Shown here one piece after another: positions 8,630-18,663 of a stretch of 64,000 nucleotides of DNA; positions within the stretch are counted from its first letter, which is position 1, and the number at the start of each line of letters is the position of its first letter. This stretch comes from Austwickia chelonae NBRC 105200 (GTDB lineage Bacteria > Actinomycetota > Actinomycetes > Actinomycetales > Dermatophilaceae), in contig NZ_BAGZ01000009.1 in NCBI RefSeq assembly GCF_000298175.1, positions 1 to 64,000 of the forward strand. The letters run 5' to 3'. Both the position numbers and the translations under genes were made by a program. The notes below the pieces were generated by a model. The model did not search any database, was not told the DNA's origin, and saw only the letters and a list, made by a program, of their open reading frames with translations.

Positions 8630-9751
8630 ATGGACCCGAATACTCTCGACCACCTGCTCGCCGGGGTACGGGCGGTGACCTGGCAGTCGGCCACGATGAT
8701 CGTGATCGGCCTGGTACTGATCCTGTTGGCGGTGAAGAAGGAGTACGAACCGCTGTTGCTGCTGCCGATCGGTTCGGGCGCGATCCTGGCGAACCTGCCG
8801 CTGTCGCCGCTGATGGGTGAGCACGGGATGCTGCAGATCCTGTACAACATCGGGGTCGGTAACGAACTGTTCCCGTTGTTGATCTTCATCGGCATCGGCG
8901 CGATGACCGATTTCGGCCCGCTGTTGGAGAACCCGAAGATGGTGCTCCTGGGTGCGGCCGGGCAGTTCGGGATCTTCCTGACCTTGCTCCTGGCGTTGGT
9001 CCTGGGTTTCACCCACCAGGAGGCTGCGTCGATCGGCATCATCGGTGCCATCGACGGACCGACGTCGATCTACGTGTCGGGAAAGCTGGCCCCGCACATG
9101 TTGGGCCCGATCACGGTGGCCGCGTACAGCTATATGGCCCTGGTTCCGATCATCATGCCGCCGGTGATGCGGGCGTTGACCAGTAAGAAGGACCGGCAGA
9201 TCCGGATGCCTTATTCCTCGAGGGAGATCAGCCGGACGACGCGGATCCTGTTCCCCATCGTGGTGACGATCGTGGTGGGCACCTTGGTTCCCTTCGCGAC
9301 ACCGTTGATCGGGATGTTGATGCTGGGCAATCTGATGCGCGAGTCGGGTGTGGTGGAGCGGCTGGTGGGGGCCACCTCGAACGAGTTGGCGAATGTGGTG
9401 ACCCTCTTCCTGGGGCTGGCGATCGGCGCGACGATGGTCGGCGAGCGCTTCCTGCAGTTGTCGACCTTGGCGATCCTGTGTCTGGGGCTGTTGGCCTTCG
9501 GGTTGGACACGGCCACCGGGGTGCTCTTCGGGCAGATCCTGAAGGTGCTCTCCGGGGGGAAGTTCAATCCGCTGATCGGTGCCGCCGGGATCTCGGCGTT
9601 CCCGATGGCGGCGCGGGTGGTGCAGCAGGAGGCGTCGAAGGAGGACTTCGACAACTTCGTGCTGATGCATGCCATGGGAGCCAATGCCGCTGGTCAGGTC
9701 GCTTCGGTGGTGGCCGGTGGTGTGTTGCTCGCTTTGATGGGTACTGCCTGA
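8630..9751 (+). CDS. mmdB: Sodium-translocating decarboxylase beta subunit (MmdB/OadB)
   Basis: The 373-residue, very hydrophobic protein is the ion pump: decarboxylation of carboxybiotin drives Na+ out of the cell. The family's essential aspartate is in GAIDGPTSIY (Asp142), and the conserved polar helix NPLIGAAGISAFPMAARV near residue 310 carries the Asn/Gly/Ser positions linked to Na+ passage. The region GAMTDFGPLL is also diagnostic. It starts 3 bases after mmdC. With MmdA, D and C it makes a complete complex, which is unusual in actinobacteria. Confidence 0.94.
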   Translation: MDPNTLDHLLAGVRAVTWQSATMIVIGLVLILLAVKKEYEPLLLLPIGSGAILANLPLSPLMGEHGMLQILYNIGVGNELFPLLIFIGIGAMTDFGPLLENPKMVLLGAAGQFGIFLTLLLALVLGFTHQEAASIGIIGAIDGPTSIYVSGKLAPHMLGPITVAAYSYMALVPIIMPPVMRALTSKKDRQIRMPYSSREISRTTRILFPIVVTIVVGTLVPFATPLIGMLMLGNLMRESGVVERLVGATSNELANVVTLFLGLAIGATMVGERFLQLSTLAILCLGLLAFGLDTATGVLFGQILKVLSGGKFNPLIGAAGISAFPMAARVVQQEASKEDFDNFVLMHAMGANAAGQVASVVAGGVLLALMGTA

Positions 9752-9835
9752 TCCGGGACCTCTTTCCTGCTGTGTGTCGACGTACTCGCTGGTAGCTTGC
9801 ACGTCTGATCACATCCACCCGCAGGAGTTGACCCC

Positions 9836-11287
9836 TTGTCTGTTCCACCTGTTCCCTCCTCGCCCATCTCGGCATCCCGATCGACGCCTGCGGATACCCG
9901 CCGCGCCATCCTGAACACGGTGAAGGGCTCGTTGGGCAATCTGGTCGAGTGGTACGACGTCTACACGTACACGGTCTTCATCAGCTTCTTCGAGCATCAG
10001 TTCTTCGACCCTGGCAACAAGAACTCGACCCTGTACGCCTACGCGGTCTTCGCCCTGACCTTCTTGATGCGCCCGTTGGGGTCCTGGTACTTCGGCAGAT
10101 ATGCCGACCGGCACGGGCGACGTGCCGCGTTGACCTTCTCGGTCTCCTTGATGGCGGCCTGTTCGTTCGTCATCGCGATCACTCCGACCCAGGCCAGCAT
10201 CGGTGCCCTGGCCGCCGTGGTGCTCATCCTGTGCCGTCTGGTGCAGGGGTTCGCGACCGGCGGGGAGTACGGCACCTCGGCGACGTACATGTCGGAGGCG
10301 GCGACGAAGGAACGGCGGGGTTTCTTCTCCTCCTTCCAGTACGTCACTCTGGTCGGCGGGCACGTCCTGGCCCAGTTCACCTTGCTGATCCTGCTGTCGG
10401 TGCTCTCGAAGGAGCAGATCCTCGACTGGGGTTGGCGGATCCCCTTCGCGATCGGTGGTCTGTCGGCGCTGGTGGTCTTCCGGTTGCGCCGCACGATGGA
10501 CGAGTCGCTGCCCGAGGAGGCGCTGGCCGCGGCGAAGGAAGGGCGTGATCACCGTTCGGGGTCGATCGTCGAGCTGTTCACCCATTACTGGCGTCCGTTG
10601 CTGTTGTGCTTCCTGATCACCTTGGGCGGCACGGTGGCCTTCTACACCTACAGCGTGAATGCCCCGGCGATCGTGAAGGCCACCTTCAAGGACGCCACGA
10701 TGACGTCGACGTGGGTGAACCTGTTGGGTCTGATCTTCTTGATGCTCCTCCAGCCGGTGGGTGGGATCCTCTCCGACCGGGTGGGGCGTAAACCGTTGCT
10801 GGTCTTCTTCGGCGCGAGTGGGCTCGTCTACACCTATGTGTTGTTGACCTATCTGCCGCGGAGCACGAATGCCGTGGTCTCCTTCCTGTTGATCTGCGGC
10901 GGATATGTCGTGTTGACCGGTTACACCTCGATCAATGCGCTGGTGAAGGCCGAGCTCTTCCCGGCTCATGTGCGTGCGCTGGGTGTGGGCCTCGGGTACG
11001 GTCTGGCGAATTCGTTGGTGGGAGGGACTGCGCCGATGATCTATCAGGCGATGAAGTCGGCTCAGATGGTTCCGGTGTTCATCGCCTATGTCACGGCGTG
11101 CATCGGGGTGTCCCTGTTGGTGTACGTCTTCTGTCTGACGAACAAGGCGCAGACGCATCTGGACGTCGAGCAGGGGCATGCCTTCGCCGCCGGGGCCGAG
11201 GTGCCGGTGGAGGCCGGTGGGCCTTCCGAGGGGCAGATTGTGCTGCCGGAGGGGGAGCTCTCCGCCAAGGCTCAGGATCGGGGCTGA
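9836..11287 (+). CDS. MFS organic-acid:H+ symporter (MHS family, KgtP-like)
   Basis: This 483-residue permease has 12 predicted membrane helices and the MHS-family signature GNLVEWYDVYTYT at its start, then PLGSWYFGRYADRHGRRAAL and RLVQGFATGGEYG. Relatives carry 2-oxoglutarate, citrate, proline or other acids; substrate cannot be fixed from sequence. The start is the TTG at 9836, 9 bases after GGAG, because no ATG or GTG fits the conserved N-terminus. The 84-base gap after mmdB leaves operon membership likely but open. Uptake of succinate or a related acid to feed the decarboxylase is an inference. Confidence 0.85.
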   Translation: MSVPPVPSSPISASRSTPADTRRAILNTVKGSLGNLVEWYDVYTYTVFISFFEHQFFDPGNKNSTLYAYAVFALTFLMRPLGSWYFGRYADRHGRRAALTFSVSLMAACSFVIAITPTQASIGALAAVVLILCRLVQGFATGGEYGTSATYMSEAATKERRGFFSSFQYVTLVGGHVLAQFTLLILLSVLSKEQILDWGWRIPFAIGGLSALVVFRLRRTMDESLPEEALAAAKEGRDHRSGSIVELFTHYWRPLLLCFLITLGGTVAFYTYSVNAPAIVKATFKDATMTSTWVNLLGLIFLMLLQPVGGILSDRVGRKPLLVFFGASGLVYTYVLLTYLPRSTNAVVSFLLICGGYVVLTGYTSINALVKAELFPAHVRALGVGLGYGLANSLVGGTAPMIYQAMKSAQMVPVFIAYVTACIGVSLLVYVFCLTNKAQTHLDVEQGHAFAAGAEVPVEAGGPSEGQIVLPEGELSAKAQDRG

Positions 11288-12084
11288 TCGGGGCCGGGTC
11301 CACCGTCGGGTCCACCTCTGCTCCCGCCTATGGCGTGTCCACACATGCCATAGGCGGGAAAAGCAAAGGATCGAAATAGGAATCAACAATCCCTATCGGC
11401 GAGAATCCACGTCGATCTCGCCCCGCGAGGGCCGACGTCCTGGTCAGCGGCATCTCAGGGCACATTGAAATGCTGCGATCAGGATCGGCGCGCACGCATC
11501 GGTACATCCTCGGAATCACCCCGTCGACTATCGCCAGATCGCCGAGCTGCAGATGACCGGACCCCGAGAATGGCCTTCAATTTAACACGACGAAATTCCT
11601 TACCCCTGTAAATACTTCAAAATATATGACACATCCCGTGCGGCTTTAAGAGCATCTTTTTGGCGCCCTTCGATCGGACCTAAGCCTCGCAGCACCCAAA
11701 TCCCCCACCCTTCCCCTACCCCGAACCGTAGCCGCCGATCCTCGCAAAGTTCGCCGGACGCAAACGCTTGATGAGATCCGGACGAGACGAGGATCCCTGC
11801 GGCTCCACACCCGACACCCGGGGCACCAAGAAGGAATATAATCACCCTTCACTGCGGAAATTGAATGTCCCCGAAGGGAATCGAGGCGCTATTATTTTCT
11901 CGCCAGGCCGCCCAGGGCGCCCCCCGCAGAGCCATACCCCGCCCCATATCAAACACCCCAAAAACATATATTCGTCGCCCGAGTACAAATAAGGCCATAT
12001 AACCCCATTTCGAGATATTGAATCGGAAAGAAAGGCATCCCGGAACTCACCGCCGGTCGACGGGCCAGCATCCACCTCCCCCGA
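11288..12084. other. Gene-poor, lower-GC intergenic stretch with a hairpin
   Basis: Nearly 800 bases carry no convincing gene. A 12-bp perfect hairpin (listed separately) closes the MFS gene. From about 11560 to 12020 the base composition drops and short open frames lack ribosome sites, known motifs or actinobacterial codon bias. It may be remnant DNA from a lost gene. Confidence 0.5.
11323..11358 (+). terminator. 12-bp hairpin after the MHS transporter
   Basis: Arms 11323-11334 and 11347-11358 are perfectly complementary, and GTGT/ACAC inside the 12-base loop can extend the stem. It lies 35 bases past the transporter stop. The following bases are A-rich on plus, so it lacks a U-tract; it probably ends or protects the mmd operon transcript. 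Confidence 0.6.
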
Positions 12085-12912
12085 TCAGCGCCCCGCAACG
12101 CCCTCCCCCGGCGGCCGGCGACGGCGGTACTCCTCGGCAGTGATCGCCTTCGTCGTATCCGGAACATCGACCCGTAGATCGCCCCCGTACTCGATACGAG
12201 TCGACGTGAGCCGCAACTGCCCCATCACCGAGACCATGCGCAGCAGATGTCCGTCGTCCCCCAACCAGAACTCGTCGTAATCGCCGACCCCCGCCTCCGA
12301 CGTCGGCGAAGACGGCCCGGACGCTGCCCCCGGACCCGTCGTCGAGGGCAACGGGCCGACCGTCGGACCGGAATAGAGAGCCGGGTCGTACACCCGGAAA
12401 CGACGAGCCGGACGGTCCGCGACCATCTCCTGACCCAGCGCGCTCACCCGGACCTTCGGCGAATCAGGCTTCCACAGCACGAACTCCACCGGGCTGCGCG
12501 GCTCCGGGTCCGACACCCAGACCGTGGACGAACCATCAGCATCGGCCTGCTGCCGATAGACCCGATCCCCCACGGCGACATTGCTGGCCAAGATACTCAA
12601 CGCCAGAGAAGCCACCGGCTTACGCTCATCACGCAGATCGAGCCGCACCGTGGGATTCAACACCTGACGCACCGGCTGCCCATCCACCCGATCAACGGAG
12701 AAGTTCACCGCAACAGTGCGCTGCTCACGAAAAGCATGGGCCGCACGCTCGAAAGCGGCCCGAGAATCCGAGGGCTCCAACACCCCGGACGCCGTCGGCA
12801 AAGGACCCGGTGCACCCCCGGCCGGAACCCCGGCCCCACCACATCCTGCCGAACCGGCCACCACCCCCGCCACGACGAGGACACACCACAGGCGGGCCTG
12901 GCTTGAACCCAT
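12085..12912 (-). CDS. Putative lipoprotein, unknown function
   Basis: The 275-residue product starts at the ATG at 12912, 6 bases after GGGAG; a longer frame upstream is unneeded. It has a signal helix followed by SAGC (Cys24), a weak lipobox because Ser rather than Leu/Val is at -3. The mature part is beta-rich with AVGDRVYRQQADADGSSTVWV and ends with EYGGDLRVDVPDTTKAITAEEY, resembling LppX/LolA-like lipid-carrier lipoproteins of actinobacteria in pattern only. A Gly/Ser/Pro insert (about 190-210) is probably a surface loop. It follows the TetR gene by 84 bases and may be its partner. Confidence 0.75.
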   Translation of the reverse strand: MGSSQARLWCVLVVAGVVAGSAGCGGAGVPAGGAPGPLPTASGVLEPSDSRAAFERAAHAFREQRTVAVNFSVDRVDGQPVRQVLNPTVRLDLRDERKPVASLALSILASNVAVGDRVYRQQADADGSSTVWVSDPEPRSPVEFVLWKPDSPKVRVSALGQEMVADRPARRFRVYDPALYSGPTVGPLPSTTGPGAASGPSSPTSEAGVGDYDEFWLGDDGHLLRMVSVMGQLRLTSTRIEYGGDLRVDVPDTTKAITAEEYRRRRPPGEGVAGR

Positions 12913-12996
12913 CTCGCTCCCAGGTCGGAGGGCATCGGACCGACGCCCGGTCGGCGCCTCCCCCATCATGTCCCAGGGAAGGCGCCGAATCCGCCG

Positions 12997-13770
12997 TCAG
13001 GACCGACCGAATGCCTCGGAAAGCCCGACCCTGGTCGCAGCATCGTCAGCGCCCGCACGCAAGGCGCAGCACCGCAGAGCCTCCTGGAAGATCGCCGCAT
13101 CGGCGACGACCTCGGAAGGCACCAGACCATCCACCTCCATCCGGATGACCCCGCACAACATGACCCAGTCCCGCAGCGCAGACCACCACACGTCCGCCGG
13201 AAGGTCCGGCACCGCCTGCGTGTCCAACCACGGACCCAGGTGGCTACGGATCATCATCGGCGCGGCGGCAGGCAAGGACTGCTCAGCCGGAGCCGAGATC
13301 TTGCCCTGGTCGAGCAGAGCTTTCAGACAGCGCGCGAAATGCAGGAGGAACTGGATCGCACGAGGCACCGACTCCTCCTCGGCATCCGGGTCCCAGTGGG
13401 ACTGTGGCTGTCCGAAGACCAACCGGAACTCTTCCGGCTTGGACAGCGCCCACTCGCGGAAAGCCGCGATGGACGAGAAGAAACGCTCGCTGGCCCTCTC
13501 CTCCGGCCACCGGGCGACCTGGTTCTCCATCTCCGCTATGACATCGGCGTAGATCGAGTTGACGAGGGCTTCCTGCAACGCCGCATGAGAGTCGACATAG
13601 CGGTAGAGCGCCGGAGCGGTCATCCCCATGTCGGCAGCGATCGCGCGCAAGGACAGTGGTCGTCCTTCCTGTAGGGCGCCACGCGCGATGCCCATCATCT
13701 CGTCATATGTCGCTTGGCGGCGCTGGGCACGTCGATCACGGGTAGGGCTGTCATTCACCTGGGCTGCCAC
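12997..13770 (-). CDS. TetR/AcrR-family transcriptional regulator
   Basis: The 257-residue regulator has an N-terminal TetR helix-turn-helix (ATYDEMMGIARGAL...SLRAIAADMGMTAPALYRYVDSHAALQEAL, about residues 20-65) and a C-terminal ligand domain of the WHG type (FREWALSKPEEFRLVFGQP). I placed the start at the GTG at 13770, preceded by GGAAGGTGAG; an upstream extension has no family similarity. It is likely cotranscribed with the lipoprotein, and the catalase promoter lies on the other side of its control region, so either could be its target. Confidence 0.88.
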   Translation of the reverse strand: MAAQVNDSPTRDRRAQRRQATYDEMMGIARGALQEGRPLSLRAIAADMGMTAPALYRYVDSHAALQEALVNSIYADVIAEMENQVARWPEERASERFFSSIAAFREWALSKPEEFRLVFGQPQSHWDPDAEEESVPRAIQFLLHFARCLKALLDQGKISAPAEQSLPAAAPMMIRSHLGPWLDTQAVPDLPADVWWSALRDWVMLCGVIRMEVDGLVPSEVVADAAIFQEALRCCALRAGADDAATRVGLSEAFGRS

Positions 13771-14371
13771 GCTCTCACCTTCCTTCAGTTCCCGGGGAGA
13801 CCGATATCTTCGGAGGTTCCGGGACACACTGGCCTGGCGATGCCGATTAGCTCCCGGTGAAGTTCCGACACCTTGATCGCACACCTGGTGTCCAACCACC
13901 CCGGACTCCCCTCGTCGCGGATGCGACGCCAGCAGATCTCGCCTTCGCCGATGCGTGTGATCTCGCCCCGCGAACAGTTCCGTTCCGCTGGCCCGGCATG
14001 TCGCCGAATCCGAATTGTATTCACTTTCCGGCGCACGACGAATCACCCTGTTGAATCAGCACTTCGCCACCGGTCGGGAGTAGGGCTTCGAAGACCCCGT
14101 ATCCCGCCGGAGCACGCAACCCGCCGATAGTCGGCAAAACACGATTCTTGCAGGTCACATTCCGTGGGCGAATCCCCACCACAGAGTCCTGCACCTGGTC
14201 CCTATCACTCCCATCGGAAGAAACCATCGCTGTCAGCGTGCATTTCAGGACACGCTGTGGTCGGCTGGAGGTGCGGCACCCAGCGGCACGCACCGTCGTG
14301 TCGCGGCTGGAAGACCCCGCGCCGTCCCCCCGGGCGGACAGGCGACCGGCACCAGACGAAGGAGAGCCCTC
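13771..14371. other. Divergent control region between the TetR gene and katA
   Basis: About 600 bases hold no gene on either strand that I can support. The TetR gene leaves on minus and the catalase on plus, so promoters for both should be here. Base composition is slightly lower near 14020-14060. I see no clean operator palindrome. Confidence 0.5.
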
Positions 14372-15952
14372 ATGACCGACGCACAGAATCCCGCCATCTC
14401 ACATACCGACCGCTCCGGTTCCACACTCATCAACGGCGCACCTGCGGTCAGCGACCGGAACAGCCTCACCCTCGGGCCCGACGGACCCCTTCTCCTGCAC
14501 GACCACGCCCTGGTCACCTCGCTGGCGCACTTCAACCGGGAGAACATCCCCGACCGGAAACCCCATGCCAAAGGCTCGGGTGCTTTCGGGGAACTCCTCA
14601 TCACCCACGACATCAGCCGCTACACCAAGGCCGCGCTCTTCCAACCCGGAACCCGCACCCGCATGCTGGCCCGCTTCTCCACCGTCGCCGGAGAAGCCGG
14701 GTCACCCGACACCTGGCGAGACGTCCGCGGGTTCGCCCTGAAGTTCTACACCACCGAAGGCAACTGGGACCTGGTCGGCAACAACACCCCGATCTTCTTC
14801 CTCCGCGACCCGATGAAATTCCCCCATTTCATCCGCAGCCAGAAACGCCTGCCGAACTCCGGATTGCGTGACCAGAACATGCAATGGGATTTCTGGACGA
14901 CGAATCCCGAGAGCGCCCATCAGGTGACCTACCTGATGGGTGACAGAGGCCTCCCCCGTAGCTGGCGATACATGAACGGTTACGGCAGCCACACCTATAT
15001 GTGGACCAATACCGAGGGTGAACGCTTCTGGGTGAAATTCCACTTCCACAGCAACCAGGGTGTCGAGAACTGGGCCGGGCCAGATGCGGAGAAAATCGCC
15101 GGAGAAGACGCCGATTTCCACCGGCGCGATCTGTTCGACGCCATCGAGAAAGGCGACCACCCCAGTTGGACGCTCAGCGTCCAAATCATGCCCTACGAAG
15201 AAGCGAAAACCTACCGTTTCAATCCCTTCGACCTGACGAAGATCTGGTCCCACCAGGACTACCCGTTGATCGAAGTCGGCCGGATGACCCTGGACCGCAA
15301 TCCGGAGAACTTCTTCGCCCAGGTCGACCAGGCCTCCTTCGCCCCGTCGAATATCGTCCCGGGGATCGGCTTCTCCCCCGACCGGATGCTCCTGGCCCGG
15401 GTCTTCGCCTATGCGGACGCCCACCGAGCCCGGCTCGGCGTCAACCACGACCAGCTGCCGGTGAACCAGCCCCTGCCGGAGGTCATGGAAAAGCTCAACG
15501 TCTACACCTTCGACGGCCCGATGCGCTACCACCACAGCGGATCCCAGGCCACCTACGCCGCCAACTCGGTCGGCCGCCCCTACTCCGACATCGAAGGCCC
15601 CGTCGAAGACCGGTGGGAAGCCGACGGAGAGATGGTCCGCTGCGCCCAGACCCTGCGGATCGAGGACGACGACTTCGGCCAGGCCGGCACCCTCGTCCGG
15701 GAAGTCTTCGACGACGCCCAACGGGACCGCTTCGTCCACACCGTCGCCGGCGCCCTCCTGCAAGGAGTCAGCGAGCCCGTCCTGGAACGGGCCTTCTGGT
15801 ACTGGTCGCAGGTCGACGAACAGATCGGCGCCCGCATCAAGGCCGAGGTCCAGCGCGGCCAGGCCGGCGGCGGACCCGGCAACGACCCCGACAAGGCCGC
15901 CGCCAAAGAACCCCGCGCCATCCGGGAGACGGACACCCAGGCCGGACACTGA
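14372..15952 (+). CDS. katA: Small-subunit catalase, KatA type
   Basis: This 526-residue haem catalase dismutates hydrogen peroxide. The catalytic His is at 65 ([12 protein letters not shown], with KP replacing the usual VV before the His), the distal Asn at 137-138 ([11 protein letters not shown]), and the proximal Tyr in [15 protein letters not shown]. It lacks the DJ-1-like tail of the other catalase, so it belongs to the small-subunit clades. A Gly/Ala-rich charged tail after residue 495 makes it slightly longer than usual. GGAGAG lies 8 bases before the ATG. It is followed by a GC-rich hairpin at 16104-16139. Confidence 0.95.
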   Translation: MTDAQNPAISHTDRSGSTLINGAPAVSDRNSLTLGPDGPLLLHDHALVTSLAHFNRENIPDRKPHAKGSGAFGELLITHDISRYTKAALFQPGTRTRMLARFSTVAGEAGSPDTWRDVRGFALKFYTTEGNWDLVGNNTPIFFLRDPMKFPHFIRSQKRLPNSGLRDQNMQWDFWTTNPESAHQVTYLMGDRGLPRSWRYMNGYGSHTYMWTNTEGERFWVKFHFHSNQGVENWAGPDAEKIAGEDADFHRRDLFDAIEKGDHPSWTLSVQIMPYEEAKTYRFNPFDLTKIWSHQDYPLIEVGRMTLDRNPENFFAQVDQASFAPSNIVPGIGFSPDRMLLARVFAYADAHRARLGVNHDQLPVNQPLPEVMEKLNVYTFDGPMRYHHSGSQATYAANSVGRPYSDIEGPVEDRWEADGEMVRCAQTLRIEDDDFGQAGTLVREVFDDAQRDRFVHTVAGALLQGVSEPVLERAFWYWSQVDEQIGARIKAEVQRGQAGGGPGNDPDKAAAKEPRAIRETDTQAGH

Positions 15953-16103
15953 CCCCCGTGCCGACGCAGACCTGACCGCGGCCACCGTCCGGGAGGAAAA
16001 ACCAGGATCCGTGCAACCGGGTAACCCTCCCGGGCGTATTCCACAGGGGAGGGGTATGTCCGACCCAGTGCAGCCGAGCGCGCACCGGCACCTCTCGGAC
16101 AGT

Positions 16104-16139
16104 GCGGCGCCGGGGTGGTTCCCACCACTCCGGCGCCGC
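16104..16139 (+). terminator. GC-rich hairpin between katA and the acyltransferase
   Basis: GCGGCGCCGG (16104-16113) pairs with CCGGCGCCGC (16130-16139), and GGTGG (16114-16118) with CCACC (16122-16126). It lies 150 bases past the catalase stop and 117 before the next start. No T-run follows, so this is a probable intrinsic stop of the actinobacterial hairpin-only type. The rest of the 300-base gap shows nothing else. Confidence 0.5.
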
Positions 16140-16255
16140 CGCATATCATCTCGAAGACCGACATACGCCCGCTCTGCCGGGAATCACCGAGTACTCACAG
16201 CTTTTTCCTAGCAAAGCGGTCGAGTCTGGACATCTCCGAGATTCAGGAGCTCGCC

Positions 16256-17575
16256 ATGGCCCGCGGCCCACGCAGACCACTCCACCTCCTCATCGCGACC
16301 GTCCGCCATCCCACCTTCCGTCGGCGGGGAAGCCTCCCCCCGATCCCCCCCGGTTCGTCCGTCGACCTCACCTCCTCCCCCACCGAGCCCGCCCCGGCCG
16401 TCGTCCGTTCCACCGCACAGACCACTGCGCTCGCCCCGGCGGGGCGTCGCGAACGTATGCCCTGGGTCGACGCCGCCCGAGGAGCCGTCGTGATGATGGT
16501 GGTCCTCATGCACGTCGGGCTCTACCACTACCTGCCGATGGCCGAAGGGCGCCGGGCAGCCGACTTCTGGACGGGGGTGAACTCCGTCCTCCAAGTGGTG
16601 AGGATGCCGGCCCTGCTGGTGATCTCCGGCTGGCTGGCCAGCTCACGGATCAGGGAAGGGCTGTGCAGCAGGCGGACCCGGCGCAGCATCATCGCCAATG
16701 CCTATCTCTACGCGCTCTGGCTGGGGCTCTACACGGTCGCGGCGGTCGCGCTGCATGCGACCACGATGGCCCAGGCCCCGGCCCCCAGCACCTTCGCCGT
16801 CCAGCTCCTCATCCCCTACAGCACCCTGTGGTTCCTGGCCGGATTGTGCTGGTACACCCTGATCCTCTCCGCGCTTCGTCGGCTACCGCCCGCGCTGGTG
16901 CTCGGGGTGCTCTTCGCGATCGGTTGGACCAGCAGCCTGATCTGGTCGGTCGACAACGGGCTGTGGGCCAATATCCCGCACCTGGCCTTCTTCTTCGGCG
17001 TCGGGGTGTACGCCCGTCAGGGTGTCGCCCTGGTCAACCGTTACCCGGGGCGGTCGGCCCTGTTGAGCATCGCGGCCGCCAGCCTCTCCATGAGGATCGC
17101 CCGCGGGCTCACCCAGCTGGGGCTCGCCGAATACGCCTTCCACACCTTCACCGCCCTCGCCGGGGTGACCGCCGTCTTCGCCGCGGCCTGCCTGACCGCG
17201 CAGTTCGCTGCCCGCAGCACCCGGCTGCTCGCCTGGATGGGACGTCGCACCCTGCCGGTGTACACCCTGCACTACCTGGCGGTGATGGTGCTGTCCACGG
17301 TGGAGAGCGGCCCCCTGTACGAGTTGGACCGGGCGCTGCTCGCCTCCGAATCGGGGGTGTGGATGTATCCCCTGGTCGTGACCGCCGCGATCGTGCTGCT
17401 CTCGGTGACCGTGAAGGAAGTCGCCGACCGGATCTGTCTGAGTTGGTTGTTCGCGATGCCCCGACTCAGCACGCTCCGGCCGACATGGGCGCGGCCGTAT
17501 CTGCCCGCGCTGCGTTCGACCGGTGTGCCGCGAGCGCTGCGTCCGGTCAGATTGCGTTTGGAGGGACGTCGCTGA
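16256..17575 (+). CDS. Acyltransferase-3 family membrane protein
   Basis: The 439-residue protein has about 10 membrane helices and the acyltransferase-3 opening RMPWVDAARGAVVMMVVLMHVGLYH, where the Arg and the helical His are the conserved catalytic-site residues of this family. Family members transfer acetyl or other acyl groups to sugars of peptidoglycan, polysaccharides or antibiotics. A 60-residue basic cytoplasmic leader precedes the first helix. The start is the ATG at 16256 with AGGAG 9 bases ahead. The acceptor is unknown, and nothing around it identifies a pathway. Confidence 0.85.
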   Translation: MARGPRRPLHLLIATVRHPTFRRRGSLPPIPPGSSVDLTSSPTEPAPAVVRSTAQTTALAPAGRRERMPWVDAARGAVVMMVVLMHVGLYHYLPMAEGRRAADFWTGVNSVLQVVRMPALLVISGWLASSRIREGLCSRRTRRSIIANAYLYALWLGLYTVAAVALHATTMAQAPAPSTFAVQLLIPYSTLWFLAGLCWYTLILSALRRLPPALVLGVLFAIGWTSSLIWSVDNGLWANIPHLAFFFGVGVYARQGVALVNRYPGRSALLSIAAASLSMRIARGLTQLGLAEYAFHTFTALAGVTAVFAAACLTAQFAARSTRLLAWMGRRTLPVYTLHYLAVMVLSTVESGPLYELDRALLASESGVWMYPLVVTAAIVLLSVTVKEVADRICLSWLFAMPRLSTLRPTWARPYLPALRSTGVPRALRPVRLRLEGRR

Positions 17576-17586
17576 CCTGCCCCGGG

Positions 17587-18624
17587 TCAGCCGTGGTCCG
17601 CCGGGGCGAGATGGCGAGCCAGGAATTCCACGACCTTGCTCTGGATCTCCGGTTCCTCGTAGAACCGGGGTGCGGAGTGTCCGCCGGGAACGAGGACCAG
17701 TTCGGTGGGTGAGCCGTGGGCCCGCACGGCGTCGTAGATACGTTGCGACTGGGCGTGGGGGACGATGCAGTCCCGGGTGCCGTGGAGGAAGAGCATGGGC
17801 ACCCGGGTGCGGGTGGCGTAGGTGAGGGGGCTGGCGGCGGTGGCAGCGATCCGGCCTTCGCCGTGCTCGGGGTCGCCACGGACGAGTTTGCCCTCGGCGG
17901 TCTTCTCCCCGCGGGATCGGCTGCGACAGCCTGCATGGTCCCGGTCGTCGAACAGCCCGACCAGGTCGGAGACGCCGTAATAGCTGATGACGGCTTGGAC
18001 GGCGCTGGAGACCGTGGTGTCGCCGAGTTCTCCTTCCAGGTCCGGTTCGACCGGCCGCGCCGGGCGTTCGTCGTTCCCGTCGGGGTCGGTCCCGGGGTCG
18101 TCGGTCGGGGTCGGGGCCGGTCGGTGGTCGGGAACCAGTCCGACCAGGTCGGCCAGGTGTCCTCCGGCGGAGTCCCCGGCGACGGCGAACCGGCGGGGGT
18201 CGAGGTCGAGCTCTGCCGCGTGGCCGCGCAGATACCGGACGGCGGCCTTCACATCGTGCAGTTGGGCGGGGAAGGCCGCTTTGTCCACGAAGCGGTAGCG
18301 GACGCTGGCGACGGCGTAACCGTGGTCGGCGAGCAGGCTGCGCAGTCTGCCGTAGTTGCTGCGCAGGGGCATGGCCTTGTCACCGAAGGACCAGGCGCCC
18401 CCGTGGACGAAGATCACCAGGGGGAACGGTCCGCTGCGTTCTCGGGGGAGGTAGAGGTCCAGGCGGTGTGCGGGGTCGCGGTCGCCGGCGTAGGGCCGGT
18501 CGGCGACGGTGGGCCGGTCGGCGGTGAAGGGCGACAGTCCGGGGGTGGCGCTGCCTGCGCAGAGGGCGACGAGGGCGGCGCCGAGCAGGCTGAGGGCGGC
18601 GCGTTGCCAGGTCCTGCGCTGCAT
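17587..18624 (-). CDS. Secreted alpha/beta-hydrolase (BD-FAE/carboxylesterase-like)
   Basis: The 345-residue enzyme has a signal peptide (about residues 1-30), an oxyanion loop HGGAW (74-78), the nucleophile motif GDSAGG (Ser152), and late Asp (HGTRDCIVP) and His (GGHSAPRF) residues that complete a catalytic triad. The fold resembles bacterial feruloyl/acetyl esterases and hormone-sensitive-lipase relatives. A Pro/Asp/Gly-rich insert (about 165-195) interrupts the core after the nucleophile. It starts 39 bases after the GMC oxidoreductase and is probably cotranscribed, suggesting the two act on one lipid or ester substrate. Confidence 0.85.
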   Translation of the reverse strand: MQRRTWQRAALSLLGAALVALCAGSATPGLSPFTADRPTVADRPYAGDRDPAHRLDLYLPRERSGPFPLVIFVHGGAWSFGDKAMPLRSNYGRLRSLLADHGYAVASVRYRFVDKAAFPAQLHDVKAAVRYLRGHAAELDLDPRRFAVAGDSAGGHLADLVGLVPDHRPAPTPTDDPGTDPDGNDERPARPVEPDLEGELGDTTVSSAVQAVISYYGVSDLVGLFDDRDHAGCRSRSRGEKTAEGKLVRGDPEHGEGRIAATAASPLTYATRTRVPMLFLHGTRDCIVPHAQSQRIYDAVRAHGSPTELVLVPGGHSAPRFYEEPEIQSKVVEFLARHLAPADHG

Positions 18625-18663
18625 CGTCCCGCCCGTCCTCGTCGGTTGGTGATTCTTTCAAGT

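Noticed and set aside
7427-9802. 791-codon minus-strand frame across the decarboxylase operon
   Set aside because: Arg/Gln/His-rich shadow; the plus strand has four genes with correct motifs and spacing.
11600-12075. Several short minus-strand frames in the gene-poor stretch
   Set aside because: No ribosome sites, no host codon bias and no motifs.
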